Part shown: positions 15,314 to 22,611 of the stretch, piece after piece
Layout of the letters: each line of letters starts with the position of its first letter
How positions within the stretch are numbered: the first letter of the stretch is position 1
From: Bacteroidales bacterium
GTDB lineage: Bacteria; Bacteroidota; Bacteroidia; Bacteroidales; VadinHA17
Reading direction: 5' to 3'
Assembly (NCBI GenBank): GCA_027028505.1
Contig: JALVJE010000071.1
Coordinates: 1-38,733, forward strand
DNA: 38,733 bases
Notes under the pieces: model-generated
The model's database searches: none
What the model was told of the DNA's origin: nothing
Seen by the model: only the letters and a program-made list of their open reading frames with translations
Made by a program: the position numbers and the translations under genes

Positions 15314-17662
15314 TCAGTGGTTCGCCAGGGCCTGCAGGATATTGTTCCCTGCCGGGTTGCCGGGGTATTTCTCTTTCAACAGTGTGGCATAGTGACGGGC
15401 TTTTTCGCGGTCGTGCCTGTTCAGATAAAAGGTGGCTGCCGCATAGAGATAATCGTAATTGTCCGGCTCGGCTGCCAGGCATTTCTGCAGGTACTTTTCC
15501 GTCTCTCCGAATTTTCCCATCTGCTGGTAGAGGAGGGCTATGTTGTAGTTGATGCGGATGTATTCGGGCATCCGGCGGGCGGCTTCCAGGAGGTATTTCA
15601 GCGCTTCGTTGTACTCTTTCTTCTCGGCTTTCAGCAGCCCTATGTAGTAATATCCTTCGCCAAAATCCGGTTCTGCTTTCAGGGTCTCTCGCAGCATCTC
15701 TTCGGCTTTGTCGTTCTCTCCTTTCTGATTATACAGCAGGGCCAGGTTGATCCTGGCGGGGTAGAAAAGGTTGTCTATGCGGAGGGCCTCTTCATAGTTG
15801 CTGATGGCGTTGTCTGTTTGTCCCAGGTTGGAGTAAAGGATCCCCAGGTTATGGCGGCTGGCAGCGAAGTCGCCCATATAGAGCATGGCTTCTTTGTATT
15901 CCCGGAGGGCTTTGTCGAAAGCCTTCTGATATTTTGCCTCTATCTGTCGCCGGGGGAATGCCGATAGCCGGAAGGCTGCCTGTATGCGCACGGCTTTCAC
16001 GGGGTCGTTGAGCACAGGCTGGAGGGCTGTCCGCAAGGCCTGAGGGTTGTTGTTGGGCAGGCTGCGTACTGCTGCTTCGCGGATCAATGCCTCGGGGTCG
16101 GCAAAAGCTTTTGTGAGCGCAGCAAAGCTCTTTTCTCCGGGATAGTTCTGCAGAAGGGAGATGGCTGTAGCCCGTACGATGACGGGAAAGAGGATATCCT
16201 GCGACATCAGGATCAGGCTGTCGAGGGCGTCCGGGTCGCTGCGGCGGCCGCGGGCCAGCACCTCCCCGTAATGATGGCGGCGGCTGGTGCCATACCATTT
16301 GCGTATGTTCTGCTCTGCCCACCGGTCACTCTTGTCGGTGTGGCACATGGTGCAGGCGTTAGGCGTACCGTAGCGCATCGACAGGTCGGGCCGCGGGATG
16401 CGCAGGCTGTGGTCGCGCCGGAAATCGACACCCATGTAATAACGTCCCGGCATGTGGCAGTTGACGCATTTGGCCCCCTCGCCCACGGCCACGGTCTTAT
16501 GTCCATGGTCCAGGACCAGTGCCTGGCCGGGCTCCCCTGTTTTCTTGTGGAAAGTATGCCGGTACGTATCGTACACGTCAGCACGATGACACTGCAGGCA
16601 TAGCTGATTGTCGTCAATAGGCAGGATGACCTTGCCGCTGTGGACGTTGTGACAGTCGCTGCATTTTACCCTTACATGCTCCTGGTACATGTAACTCTGG
16701 GTAAAGGAACCCCACACGTAATCCTCGTCCAGGATCTGGCCGTCGGAGAAATAGTGGGGAGCGTTCAGCAGTTGGGGTACCATGTAATCGAGCATCTCCT
16801 CATGAAAATGATCCGGGGAAAAATCGCCCAGTACCGAGCGGCGGGCATGACAACGGGCACACAGTTTTACCTCGGCGGTGGTCTCCATGTTGCGGGTATT
16901 GACGGTGAGACCGTAGTTGATCCCTTCGGGGCGGTCCATCTCCGGCAGGTTGGCCCATTTGATGTGTTCGGATCCCGGGCCGTGGCAGGCCTCACAGTTG
17001 ACATCTATGTCCGTCCAGGTGGTGTGATAGGTGTGCCGGGCCGGATCATATCCTTTCTTCAGGTTGGTGGAGTGGCAGTCGGCACACATGCCGTTCCAGT
17101 TCTGTCCGTTGTTGGTCCAGTAGAGCCAGTTGTCGGGGGTGAGGTTCTCGTGTTTGTAGATGGAGTCGGGCAGGCTGTACCAGGTCTTGCGCAGGGTATC
17201 CCAGGCGATGGGCAGGCACTGCAGCCTTCCGCCGTCGAAAGGCACAAGGTACTGTTGCAGGGGGTGGACGCCGAAGGTGTAGGTGATCTCAAAATCACCG
17301 TATTTCCCCCCCGGACCTTTGGTATGCACGAAGTATTTCCCCTCTTTCCGGTAAAAACGGCTGCTGTCCCCTTTGCTGTCGGTGAAAGTAACATTGTTAA
17401 AGTTCCCTTCCACGCTCTCCGGTGTGGCAGGAGCCATGGCCAGGTCGTGGTCCGATCCTTTCCAGTCGTGGTATTCTTTGGTATGACATTCGATACACTT
17501 TTCTCCTCCCACATAGGTGGCCTCTCCGGTGGTGGCCGATGGGTGTTTTTTCTGCAGATGATATCGCAGCAGCCAGGCAGGGAAAGTAAGCAGCAGTGCC
17601 AGCGTGGCGATATAGGCGGCTTTCTTCCAGGGGGTGGTATGTAAGGGTTGCAGATCAGGCAT
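15314..17662 (-). CDS. octaheme c-type cytochrome with HEAT and TPR domains
   Basis: 782-residue electron-transfer protein. Order: short cytoplasmic N-terminus, one membrane anchor (about 15-33), then eight CxxCH heme-binding motifs at Cys56, 193, 223, 268, 334, 355, 399 and 437, in a cytochrome c554/NrfA-like multiheme arrangement (for example GMCADCH and VNCEACHGPGSEH). A HEAT-like alpha-helical stretch (about 490-575, with ALIREAAVRSLP) and about five TPR repeats (about 600-780, with ASRHNLGILYSNLGQTDNAI) follow. The protein is therefore anchored with its hemes in the periplasm. Its start overlaps the Rieske stop by 8 nt and cytochrome b lies further upstream, so it most likely is the electron acceptor of a Rieske/cytochrome b complex. 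Catalysis on a small nitrogen or sulfur compound cannot be excluded. Confidence 0.88.
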   Translation of the reverse strand: MPDLQPLHTTPWKKAAYIATLALLLTFPAWLLRYHLQKKHPSATTGEATYVGGEKCIECHTKEYHDWKGSDHDLAMAPATPESVEGNFNNVTFTDSKGDSSRFYRKEGKYFVHTKGPGGKYGDFEITYTFGVHPLQQYLVPFDGGRLQCLPIAWDTLRKTWYSLPDSIYKHENLTPDNWLYWTNNGQNWNGMCADCHSTNLKKGYDPARHTYHTTWTDIDVNCEACHGPGSEHIKWANLPEMDRPEGINYGLTVNTRNMETTAEVKLCARCHARRSVLGDFSPDHFHEEMLDYMVPQLLNAPHYFSDGQILDEDYVWGSFTQSYMYQEHVRVKCSDCHNVHSGKVILPIDDNQLCLQCHRADVYDTYRHTFHKKTGEPGQALVLDHGHKTVAVGEGAKCVNCHMPGRYYMGVDFRRDHSLRIPRPDLSMRYGTPNACTMCHTDKSDRWAEQNIRKWYGTSRRHHYGEVLARGRRSDPDALDSLILMSQDILFPVIVRATAISLLQNYPGEKSFAALTKAFADPEALIREAAVRSLPNNNPQALRTALQPVLNDPVKAVRIQAAFRLSAFPRRQIEAKYQKAFDKALREYKEAMLYMGDFAASRHNLGILYSNLGQTDNAISNYEEALRIDNLFYPARINLALLYNQKGENDKAEEMLRETLKAEPDFGEGYYYIGLLKAEKKEYNEALKYLLEAARRMPEYIRINYNIALLYQQMGKFGETEKYLQKCLAAEPDNYDYLYAAATFYLNRHDREKARHYATLLKEKYPGNPAGNNILQALANH

Positions 17663-18197
17663 AGGTCTCCTGCGATTTACTGAAATGTTTGCGTTTGACG
17701 GGATGGCCCAGGTCCACCAGGATGCGGCCGTTCTCTATCTTCAGAGGATAGTAGTCAAGAGGCCTGGTAGCCGGCGGGTTGAGCACCTCTCCGCGGATGT
17801 CGAACATGGAATGATGGCAGGGACAAAGGAACTCTCCTTTGTCCTTGTCCCAGTCAATACTGCACCCCAGGTGGGTGCATACCAGCGAGACAGCGATGAA
17901 CCCGTCATCCTCCAGATGGCACACATAGAGCCGCCCCGACCGGTAGGGGAAGACCGATCCTTTGGGGATCTCAGTTACGGAGGCTATATCCGTGAAGTTC
18001 CCTTCCGTTTTCTTTTTTTCTTTTTTTCTCCCTGCCCCCAGGAAAGAAAGTCCCATATAGGTCAGCTCCGCGCCTGCCAGCAGTGCCAACCATCTCCAGG
18101 TCCTCCGGAAGAAAGAACGGCGCGAGGTGGTCTGCTCCTGCGGAGGCACCGCCGGCTCTTCCTTTTTTATCTTTTGGGTATTTTTTTTCTTTTTCAT
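17655..18197 (-). CDS. Rieske [2Fe-2S] iron-sulfur protein
   Basis: 180 residues. The lysine-rich N-terminus contains a twin-arginine-type motif (TSRRSFFRR, Arg26-Arg27) followed by one hydrophobic segment (WRWLALLAGAELTYMGLSFLGAG), which would serve as Tat-dependent membrane anchor. The Rieske fold shows both cluster loops: CTHLGC (Cys107, His109 as ligands, Cys112 for the disulfide) and CPCHHS (Cys125 and His128 as ligands, Cys127 for the disulfide). The usual CPCHGS has Gly where His129 stands here. It would carry electrons from quinol at the cytochrome b Qo site to the multiheme cytochrome encoded next. It overlaps that gene by 8 nt. Confidence 0.92.
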   Translation of the reverse strand: MKKKKNTQKIKKEEPAVPPQEQTTSRRSFFRRTWRWLALLAGAELTYMGLSFLGAGRKKEKKKTEGNFTDIASVTEIPKGSVFPYRSGRLYVCHLEDDGFIAVSLVCTHLGCSIDWDKDKGEFLCPCHHSMFDIRGEVLNPPATRPLDYYPLKIENGRILVDLGHPVKRKHFSKSQETYA

Positions 18198-18231
18198 TCC
18201 TTTGGTAATATTTTAATCTTTACGGCCCTTC

Positions 18232-18300
18232 CTGTCTGACTTGCGGCAGGTCATTATCGCTTTATCGCATCCTGCCTACCCTGCCTGCGGCAGGCAGGCA
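18232..18300. repeat. octad words with two CCTGCCTG palindromes
   Basis: 18280-18298 is an exact copy of the 19-bp palindrome at 1714-1732. A decayed relative lies at 18232-18250. Between and after them run 8-nt words (CATTATCG, CTTTATCG, and CATTATCG again at 18304). It separates the cytochrome b stop (18319) from the Rieske start (18197), inside what would otherwise be a tight operon. Confidence 0.68.
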
Positions 18301-18318
18301 TCGCATTATCGCTTCATC

Positions 18319-19602
18319 TTATATTTTCCATGGCCACATCAGCATCATGCCCGGTCCGCGGAAGAAGATCCCTGTAAGGGAGAGTACCGTATAGGTGATA
18401 AGGAAAAATACGAAGACAGCCTGTACGGTCTCGCTGGGGGCCGGGGTATATTTTTTTTTCATCCAAAAGAGATATCCTGCAAAAATGAGCGTGTAGAGGA
18501 TCAGCGGAAAGATGCCATCGCTGATGAAGAGTGGCAGGGAGGGCATCCACTGGTTGAAGTGTATCCAGTATTCATCGGCGATGATGAGCAGGGGGGTCAG
18601 GAGCAGGGCGATGCCTGCGGATACCAGGGCCATCTTTTTCCCTTTGTCCGAATAGAAGGGTACCCCCTGCTTTCTGGGACTGTAGTTGATCCAGGGCAGG
18701 TAATAAAGGAACGTCAGGAATGTGAGGGGCAGCAGGATAGCTCCCAGCAGAGGATGAAAGTGCATCAGCATCTCCTGTATGCCCATGAAATACCAGGGGG
18801 CTTTGGCGGGATTGGGACTGTAGGCGGGGTTGGCCCGTTCACGGAGGGGGGCATCCAGGAAGAGAGCCAGGATGAAGATCACGGCCAGCAGCACCAGGGC
18901 CACGGCCAGCTCCCGCACCACAAGATGGGGCACGGTATTTACCTGGCGGGTGTCGCCGGTCCGGCCTCCCGGCCGGGGCGGTATCACACCTCCTGCACGA
19001 CGAACCCTCCAGAAATGAAAGGCCATGAGGATGATCAGGGTGAGAGGCAGGATCGCGGTGTGGAAATTGAAAAAAGTGAGGAGGGTGGTGGCATTGACCT
19101 CGCTGCCACCGCGCACCCATTCTGTCACGGAGGACCCTATCACAGGAATATATCCAAGCATGCTGGTGACCACGGTCACAGCCCAGTAAGAAAGCTGGTC
19201 CCATGGCATCAGATAGCCGGTGAAGTTGGAGAAAAGGATCAGCAGGAACATCGTCAGCCCGATGACCCAGTTGCCACTGCGTACGGGAGGATGGAAAGCC
19301 CCGGTAAAAAAGACGCGCAGGAGATGCAGGAAAGCCACGATCATCAGCAGCACTCCACCCAGATGATGGATGTTGCGGACAAACTGCCCGAAAGGAACCT
19401 CCTGCTCCAGAAAAAGGATGGAGTCGTAAGCCTGCACCGGCGAAGGAACATAAACAAAACGCAGCAGGATCCCCGTGACGATCTGCAGGAGGATCAACAG
19501 AGCTGCCATCCCTCCCAGTCCGAAGGTATGGGTGTACCTGAGCGTGGAGGCCGGGAGCTGTTCCGGGTGCAGGTGGAGGATGAAGTTGGTCTTGTTTGCC
19601 AT
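18319..19602 (-). CDS. cytochrome b (b6/bc1-type) of a quinol oxidoreductase
   Basis: 427-residue membrane protein combining the cytochrome b N- and C-terminal domains in one chain. Four heme ligands are placed: His79 and His93 on helix B, His181 and His196 on helix D. The 14/15 spacing is of the cytochrome b6 kind rather than 14/14 of mitochondrial-type cytochrome b. The Qo-site PEWY motif is replaced by APWY (NPAKAPWYFMGIQEM), a change found in low-potential, menaquinone-using complexes. About eight to nine transmembrane helices. It is the first gene of the cluster cytochrome b - Rieske - octaheme cytochrome, all on the minus strand. A TACCTTTG promoter box lies upstream at 19650. Confidence 0.92.
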   Translation of the reverse strand: MANKTNFILHLHPEQLPASTLRYTHTFGLGGMAALLILLQIVTGILLRFVYVPSPVQAYDSILFLEQEVPFGQFVRNIHHLGGVLLMIVAFLHLLRVFFTGAFHPPVRSGNWVIGLTMFLLILFSNFTGYLMPWDQLSYWAVTVVTSMLGYIPVIGSSVTEWVRGGSEVNATTLLTFFNFHTAILPLTLIILMAFHFWRVRRAGGVIPPRPGGRTGDTRQVNTVPHLVVRELAVALVLLAVIFILALFLDAPLRERANPAYSPNPAKAPWYFMGIQEMLMHFHPLLGAILLPLTFLTFLYYLPWINYSPRKQGVPFYSDKGKKMALVSAGIALLLTPLLIIADEYWIHFNQWMPSLPLFISDGIFPLILYTLIFAGYLFWMKKKYTPAPSETVQAVFVFFLITYTVLSLTGIFFRGPGMMLMWPWKI

Positions 19603-19649
19603 AACGGGAGAGAGCAGGGATTGAAGATGACCGAGGATAGCCTCAGATA

Positions 19650-19657
19650 CAAAGGTA
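19650..19657 (-). promoter_or_regulatory. putative -7 box (TACCTTTG) for the cytochrome b cluster
   Basis: On the minus strand the sequence TACCTTTG matches TAnnTTTG and lies 47 nt upstream of the cytochrome b start at 19602. No good -33 TTTG is seen at the normal distance. Confidence 0.45.
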
Positions 19658-19684
19658 AAAAATATGTGTGTAATACGGTAAAGG

Positions 19685-19915
19685 GAAGCTCGAAGTGCGA
19701 TGTCGAAGCGCAGCGGAGATCCCGGCTTGTCGGGGCTCGAAGGGCGAAGGTCGAAGGTCGAAAAGTCTAAAAAGTCTAAAAAGTATGAAGAGTCGGAAAA
19801 GTTAGAAAAGTGGGAATAGTTAGCGATGTCCTTCGGTACGCCTTTGGCTACTCAGGATCCTGAGATGAGTAGGGAGCGATAAAGCGATGAAGAGATGAAG
19901 CGATAAGGCGATGAT
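19685..19915 (+). repeat. 7/8/9-nt word arrays with nested palindromes
   Basis: Part of a 603-nt gap without genes (19603-20205). GTCGAAG-type words (19750-19764) are followed by six 9-nt words in register, GTCTAAAAA twice, GTATGAAGA, GTCGGAAAA, GTTAGAAAA and GTGGGAATA (19765-19818). Then comes an inserted block containing the perfect palindrome CTCAGGATCCTGAG (19851-19864), and after that five 8-nt words (GCGATAAA, GCGATGAA, GAGATGAA, GCGATAAG, GCGATGAT; 19876-19915). A small hairpin CCCGgcttgtCGGG near 19715-19730 is embedded in CGAAG-type words as well. Confidence 0.72.
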
Positions 19916-19983
19916 GCACATTAATGACCATTGTTAACTACTGAGGGACAATCTATGACAATAAGATTACACGCAGTCAGGCG

Positions 19984-20073
19984 TAAATTTCGCGACCGAA
20001 GGGAGCTAATTTCACGAGCGATAGCGAGTTAATTTCGAGAGCACCAGCGAGCTAATTTCGGCTGCGAAGCAGC
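19984..20073 (+). repeat. four tandem ~23-nt units (TAATTTC...)
   Basis: Four head-to-tail units of 23, 23, 23 and 21 nt, each opening TAATTTC (the first TAAATTTC) and ending in a GCGAGC/AGC-like segment. The unit centres form small hairpins, best in the last: GCTGCgaaGCAGC. No ORF is conserved across them. It lies about 130 nt upstream of the lipid kinase gene. Confidence 0.7.
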
Positions 20074-20082
20074 AAATAACTT

Positions 20083-20126
20083 TTTTAACTTTTAACTCCA
20101 CACTCCACACTCCAAGTACTCCACAC
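20083..20126 (-). repeat. heptad word array (GTGTGGA, GTTAAAA)
   Basis: On the minus strand: GTGTGGA three times and GTTAAAA twice in 7-nt steps, with one 9-nt word in between. The same words recur at 21393-21413. It is the last repeat before the lipid kinase promoter. Confidence 0.7.
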
Positions 20127-20169
20127 TCCCTGTTGCAGGGTGGTCACGGGCATATTTATAAAAATATGG

Positions 20170-20177
20170 TATATTTG
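20170..20177 (+). promoter_or_regulatory. putative -7 box (TATATTTG) for the lipid kinase gene
   Basis: TATATTTG fits TAnnTTTG and lies 28 nt upstream of the ATG at 20206. A -33 element is not evident. Confidence 0.45.
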
Positions 20178-20205
20178 TTAGGAAAAATTTTTCAGGCGAC
20201 GTGAG

Positions 20206-21114
20206 ATGAGTGGAGGGAATGGACCTACATATACTTTTTTTGTCAATCCGGTTTCGGGGCGGGGTGACTGGTACAGGATGGTGAAACGGATCCGGGCTTA
20301 CTGTCGTCGTAATGGCTGTATCCCAGAGTTCCATTTCACAGGCGATGACAAGAAGATCAGCGAGATCCTGGACAGGAAGGAGAAAGAGGGAGCGCATGTG
20401 ATCTTTGCTGTGGGAGGTGACGGTACGGTGAATCAGCTGGCCCGTCTGCTGGTGGGCAGGGATCTTGTGCTGGGCATCGTTCCCGCCGGATCGGGCAATG
20501 GTCTGGCCGGCCACCTGGGGATCTCCAGGCATCCGCGCAGGGCTTTGTCCGTGCTTAAAGACCCGCAGGTCGAAGAGATAGACTATGCCAGTATCAACGG
20601 CATTCCTTTTTTTACCACGGCCGGCGTGGGTTTTGATGCTGAGGTGACACAACATTTTAACAAAGGATCGCGGCGCGGACTGATCGGATATATAGAATCG
20701 ATCCTGAAGGTAGTACAGAATTACAGATCGGATACATACAAGCTGCAATATGATGGTCAGGAGAAGGTGGTTAACGCTTTCCTGGTCACTTTTGCCAATG
20801 CTTCCGAATACGGTGCCGGGGCTTACATCGCTCCCGATGCCGACACCTCCGATGGATACCTGGATGTGAGCGTTCTCAAACCTTTTCCCCTGACGGCCGT
20901 TCCCGGTCTGGTGCTGCGTCTCTTCACCAAAAAGATCCACCGCAGCAAGTATGTAGAGACCCTCCGTGTGCGTAACCTGAAGGTGGTGAAGGACCAGCCC
21001 GGAAACATCCATTTTGACGGGGAGGGTCATTTCCATAATGGCGAAATAGAGGTAAGCACCATCCCCGGCAAACTGAAGGTGATGACGAAGAGAAGTTCGA
21101 AGGACGAAGGGTGA
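20206..21114 (+). CDS. diacylglycerol/lipid kinase family protein (DgkB/YegS-like)
   Basis: 302-residue cytoplasmic or peripheral-membrane lipid kinase. The diacylglycerol-kinase catalytic domain starts with FFVNPVSGRG (residues 11-20), then the nucleotide loop GGDGTVN (70-76) and PAGSGNGLA (93-101). The C-terminal beta-sandwich has FTTAGVGFDAEV and HFDGEGHFHNGEIEV. Family members phosphorylate diacylglycerol or related lipids; the true substrate is open. The final codons (SSKDEG and stop) are built from 7-nt words, AGTTCGA, AGGACGA and AGGGTGA, of the array that continues downstream. The extreme C-terminus may therefore be array-derived. Single-gene unit. Confidence 0.9.
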   Translation: MSGGNGPTYTFFVNPVSGRGDWYRMVKRIRAYCRRNGCIPEFHFTGDDKKISEILDRKEKEGAHVIFAVGGDGTVNQLARLLVGRDLVLGIVPAGSGNGLAGHLGISRHPRRALSVLKDPQVEEIDYASINGIPFFTTAGVGFDAEVTQHFNKGSRRGLIGYIESILKVVQNYRSDTYKLQYDGQEKVVNAFLVTFANASEYGAGAYIAPDADTSDGYLDVSVLKPFPLTAVPGLVLRLFTKKIHRSKYVETLRVRNLKVVKDQPGNIHFDGEGHFHNGEIEVSTIPGKLKVMTKRSSKDEG

Positions 21115-21262
21115 GGAAGCTCGATGCGCGATGCGCGATGCTCGAAGGTTGAAAAGTGGGAAAAGTGTGAAAAGGTGCTGGGTGCTGCCCGCCCGTCCGC
21201 CCGGACGAATGTCCATTCGGACGGGGATGAACATCCGTTCGGACGGGGGTGCTGGGTGAACC
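21094..21262 (+). repeat. heptad word array overlapping the lipid kinase 3' end, with GC palindrome cluster
   Basis: 7-nt words run from 21094 inside the coding region, through the TGA stop (21112-21114 ends a word exactly), to 21156. CGATGCG occurs twice, with CGATGCT and CGAAGGT. Two 9-nt words follow, then GTGCTGG and GTGCTGC (21175-21188). A cluster of nested inverted repeats on CCGTCCG/CGGACGG (21189-21248) interrupts, after which GTGCTGG resumes (21249-21255). The palindrome cluster thus sits between copies of one word. Confidence 0.72.
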
Positions 21263-21276
21263 ACCATTAACGACTC

Positions 21277-21390
21277 CCCTTTGCGAACCTTTGCGTGCTA
21301 CTTTGCGGCTCTTTGCGTAATAGCCTTTCTGTGCTGAACTGTAAGCTGTTACGGAAAGTTTCGCAAAGGATCCGCAGAGTCTCGCAAAGA
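21277..21390. repeat. TTTGCG inverted repeat, copy 2
   Basis: Four TTTGCG blocks at the left (from CCTTTGCGAACC on) and CGCAAAG blocks at the right (21362-21368 and 21383-21389), with AGCTGTTACG between. Same block order as 11967-12074. Confidence 0.65.
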
Positions 21391-21392
21391 AA

Positions 21393-21502
21393 ATTTAACT
21401 TTTAACTCCACACTCCAACCTCTAGGCACTCCGCACTTCCAAAATAGGTATTTAAATATCTATTAAACTACCTATTTTAATAACTATTTAAATAGGTATA
21501 TT
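21393..21502. repeat. heptad words followed by AT-rich palindrome, copy 2
   Basis: 21393-21413 holds minus-strand words GTGTGGA, GTTAAAA and GTTAAAT; weaker words follow to 21440. 21441-21502 is the AT-rich multi-palindrome also found at 1841, here with perfect arms AAAATAGGTA (21441-21450) and TACCTATTTT (21469-21478). The rest of the gap up to 21593 shows no gene. Confidence 0.65.
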
Positions 21503-21593
21503 GAAATAACGAAGGATGACCAGCGAAAGACGAATAATAGTTGAAAGGTGGCATAAACGCTCGTTCAGCCGTTTCTACCCGATTCGGCCGTCT

Positions 21594-22520
21594 CTACCCC
21601 TGATAAGGAATCCCCGAGATCTTTTGCATGGTTTTTTTCAGGAAAGAGGCTTTGATCTGTGAAAGGAAGAGGCCGGCGATGACGATGGCAATACCGGTGA
21701 TCCTTTTCAAGTCGGGGACCTCATGGAGGAGGAACCAGGCGAACAGTGCGGTAATGGCCGGGATGAGGTTGGAGAATATGTTGGTTTTGGCGGCGCCGAT
21801 GTTTTTGATCCCTATGGCAAAAAGGACAAAAGCGAAAGAGGAGGCGAAAACGGCCAGCTCGAGGATGGGCCACAGCTCCTGCAGGGAGTGCTGAACTGAA
21901 AAGACCTTACGGTAATCGAGGATGAAAAACAACGGCAGGAAAAGAAGGGCCCCGAGGGCGTTCTGCCAGGTGACCAGCGAGAGGGCGTTGTAGCGGATCG
22001 AGAGCTTTGCCATCAGCAGGGTGTAGGCCACAGCGCAGAAGACGGCGAAAAAAAGCAGTGCCACCCCCTGCCATGAAGAGACCCAGGCTCCGGGCTGGTA
22101 AAGGATGAGGAAAACACCCCCGAAGGAGAGGAACATACCTGCATAGTTCATCAGCGACAGCCGCTCCCGCAGGAAATAGTGTGCGGCAAAAGGGGTGAAG
22201 AGGGGGATGGTGGAGATGATCACGGCCCCCGTGGTGGAAGAGACGTAGGTAAGACCGTAGCTCTCTCCAATGAAATAAAGGAAAGGATTGAAGAGGGTGA
22301 GCAGGAGGATGGCTCCGCGGTCGCGTGGTTGCAGCCTTTGCAGGGCGCCGGTGGCCCGGGAGAAAAGCCAGAGCAGCAGGGCGGAGAGGAGCAGCCGGCT
22401 CATGACGATGGTCACAGGAGGGAAGTGCGTATTGGCCATCTTGAACCAGATGAACGAGAGGGCCCAGAAGATCATGGCCAGGACGATGCCGGTGTATACC
22501 CAGAAAAGCTTGTGTTTCAT
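21594..22520 (-). CDS. DMT superfamily (EamA) transporter
   Basis: 308-residue inner-membrane protein with ten predicted transmembrane helices in two EamA repeats (about 8-140 and 155-295). Typical landmarks: LAMIFWALSFIWFKMANTHFPPVTIVMSRLLLSALLLWLF at the start, TTGAVIISTIPLFTPFAAHYFLRERLSLMNYAGMFLSFGGVFLI at the end of repeat one, and NIFSNLIPAITALFAWFLLHEVPDLKRITGIAIVIAGLFLSQ at the end of repeat two. Family members export amino acids or metabolites; the substrate is not known. Monocistronic. The ATG at 22520 is preceded on its strand by a TATCTTTC box that could be a weak promoter. Confidence 0.92.
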   Translation of the reverse strand: MKHKLFWVYTGIVLAMIFWALSFIWFKMANTHFPPVTIVMSRLLLSALLLWLFSRATGALQRLQPRDRGAILLLTLFNPFLYFIGESYGLTYVSSTTGAVIISTIPLFTPFAAHYFLRERLSLMNYAGMFLSFGGVFLILYQPGAWVSSWQGVALLFFAVFCAVAYTLLMAKLSIRYNALSLVTWQNALGALLFLPLFFILDYRKVFSVQHSLQELWPILELAVFASSFAFVLFAIGIKNIGAAKTNIFSNLIPAITALFAWFLLHEVPDLKRITGIAIVIAGLFLSQIKASFLKKTMQKISGIPYQG

Positions 22521-22581
22521 GACGCCTGAAAATCGGCGAAAGATAATCTATTTCCGGATAACCATGAACTTTCCGGAGAGT

Positions 22582-22606
22582 AGAGACGCACGATGCGTGC
22601 GTCTCT
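22582..22606. repeat. GTAGAGACGCAC-family palindrome, copy 2
   Basis: Arms AGAGACGCACG and CGTGCGTCTCT, 11 bp each, with a 3-nt loop. Related to the perfect palindrome at 1920-1947. Lies upstream of the DMT transporter gene (minus strand) and within the 352-nt gap 22521-22872. Confidence 0.7.
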
Positions 22607-22611
22607 GTTCA

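Noticed and set aside
16640-17644. Open frame on the plus strand (334 residues)
   Set aside because: Antisense to the octaheme cytochrome, which carries eight intact CxxCH motifs; composition is a shadow.
20092-21267. Open frame on the minus strand (391 residues)
   Set aside because: Antisense to the lipid kinase and extended through repeat arrays at both ends.
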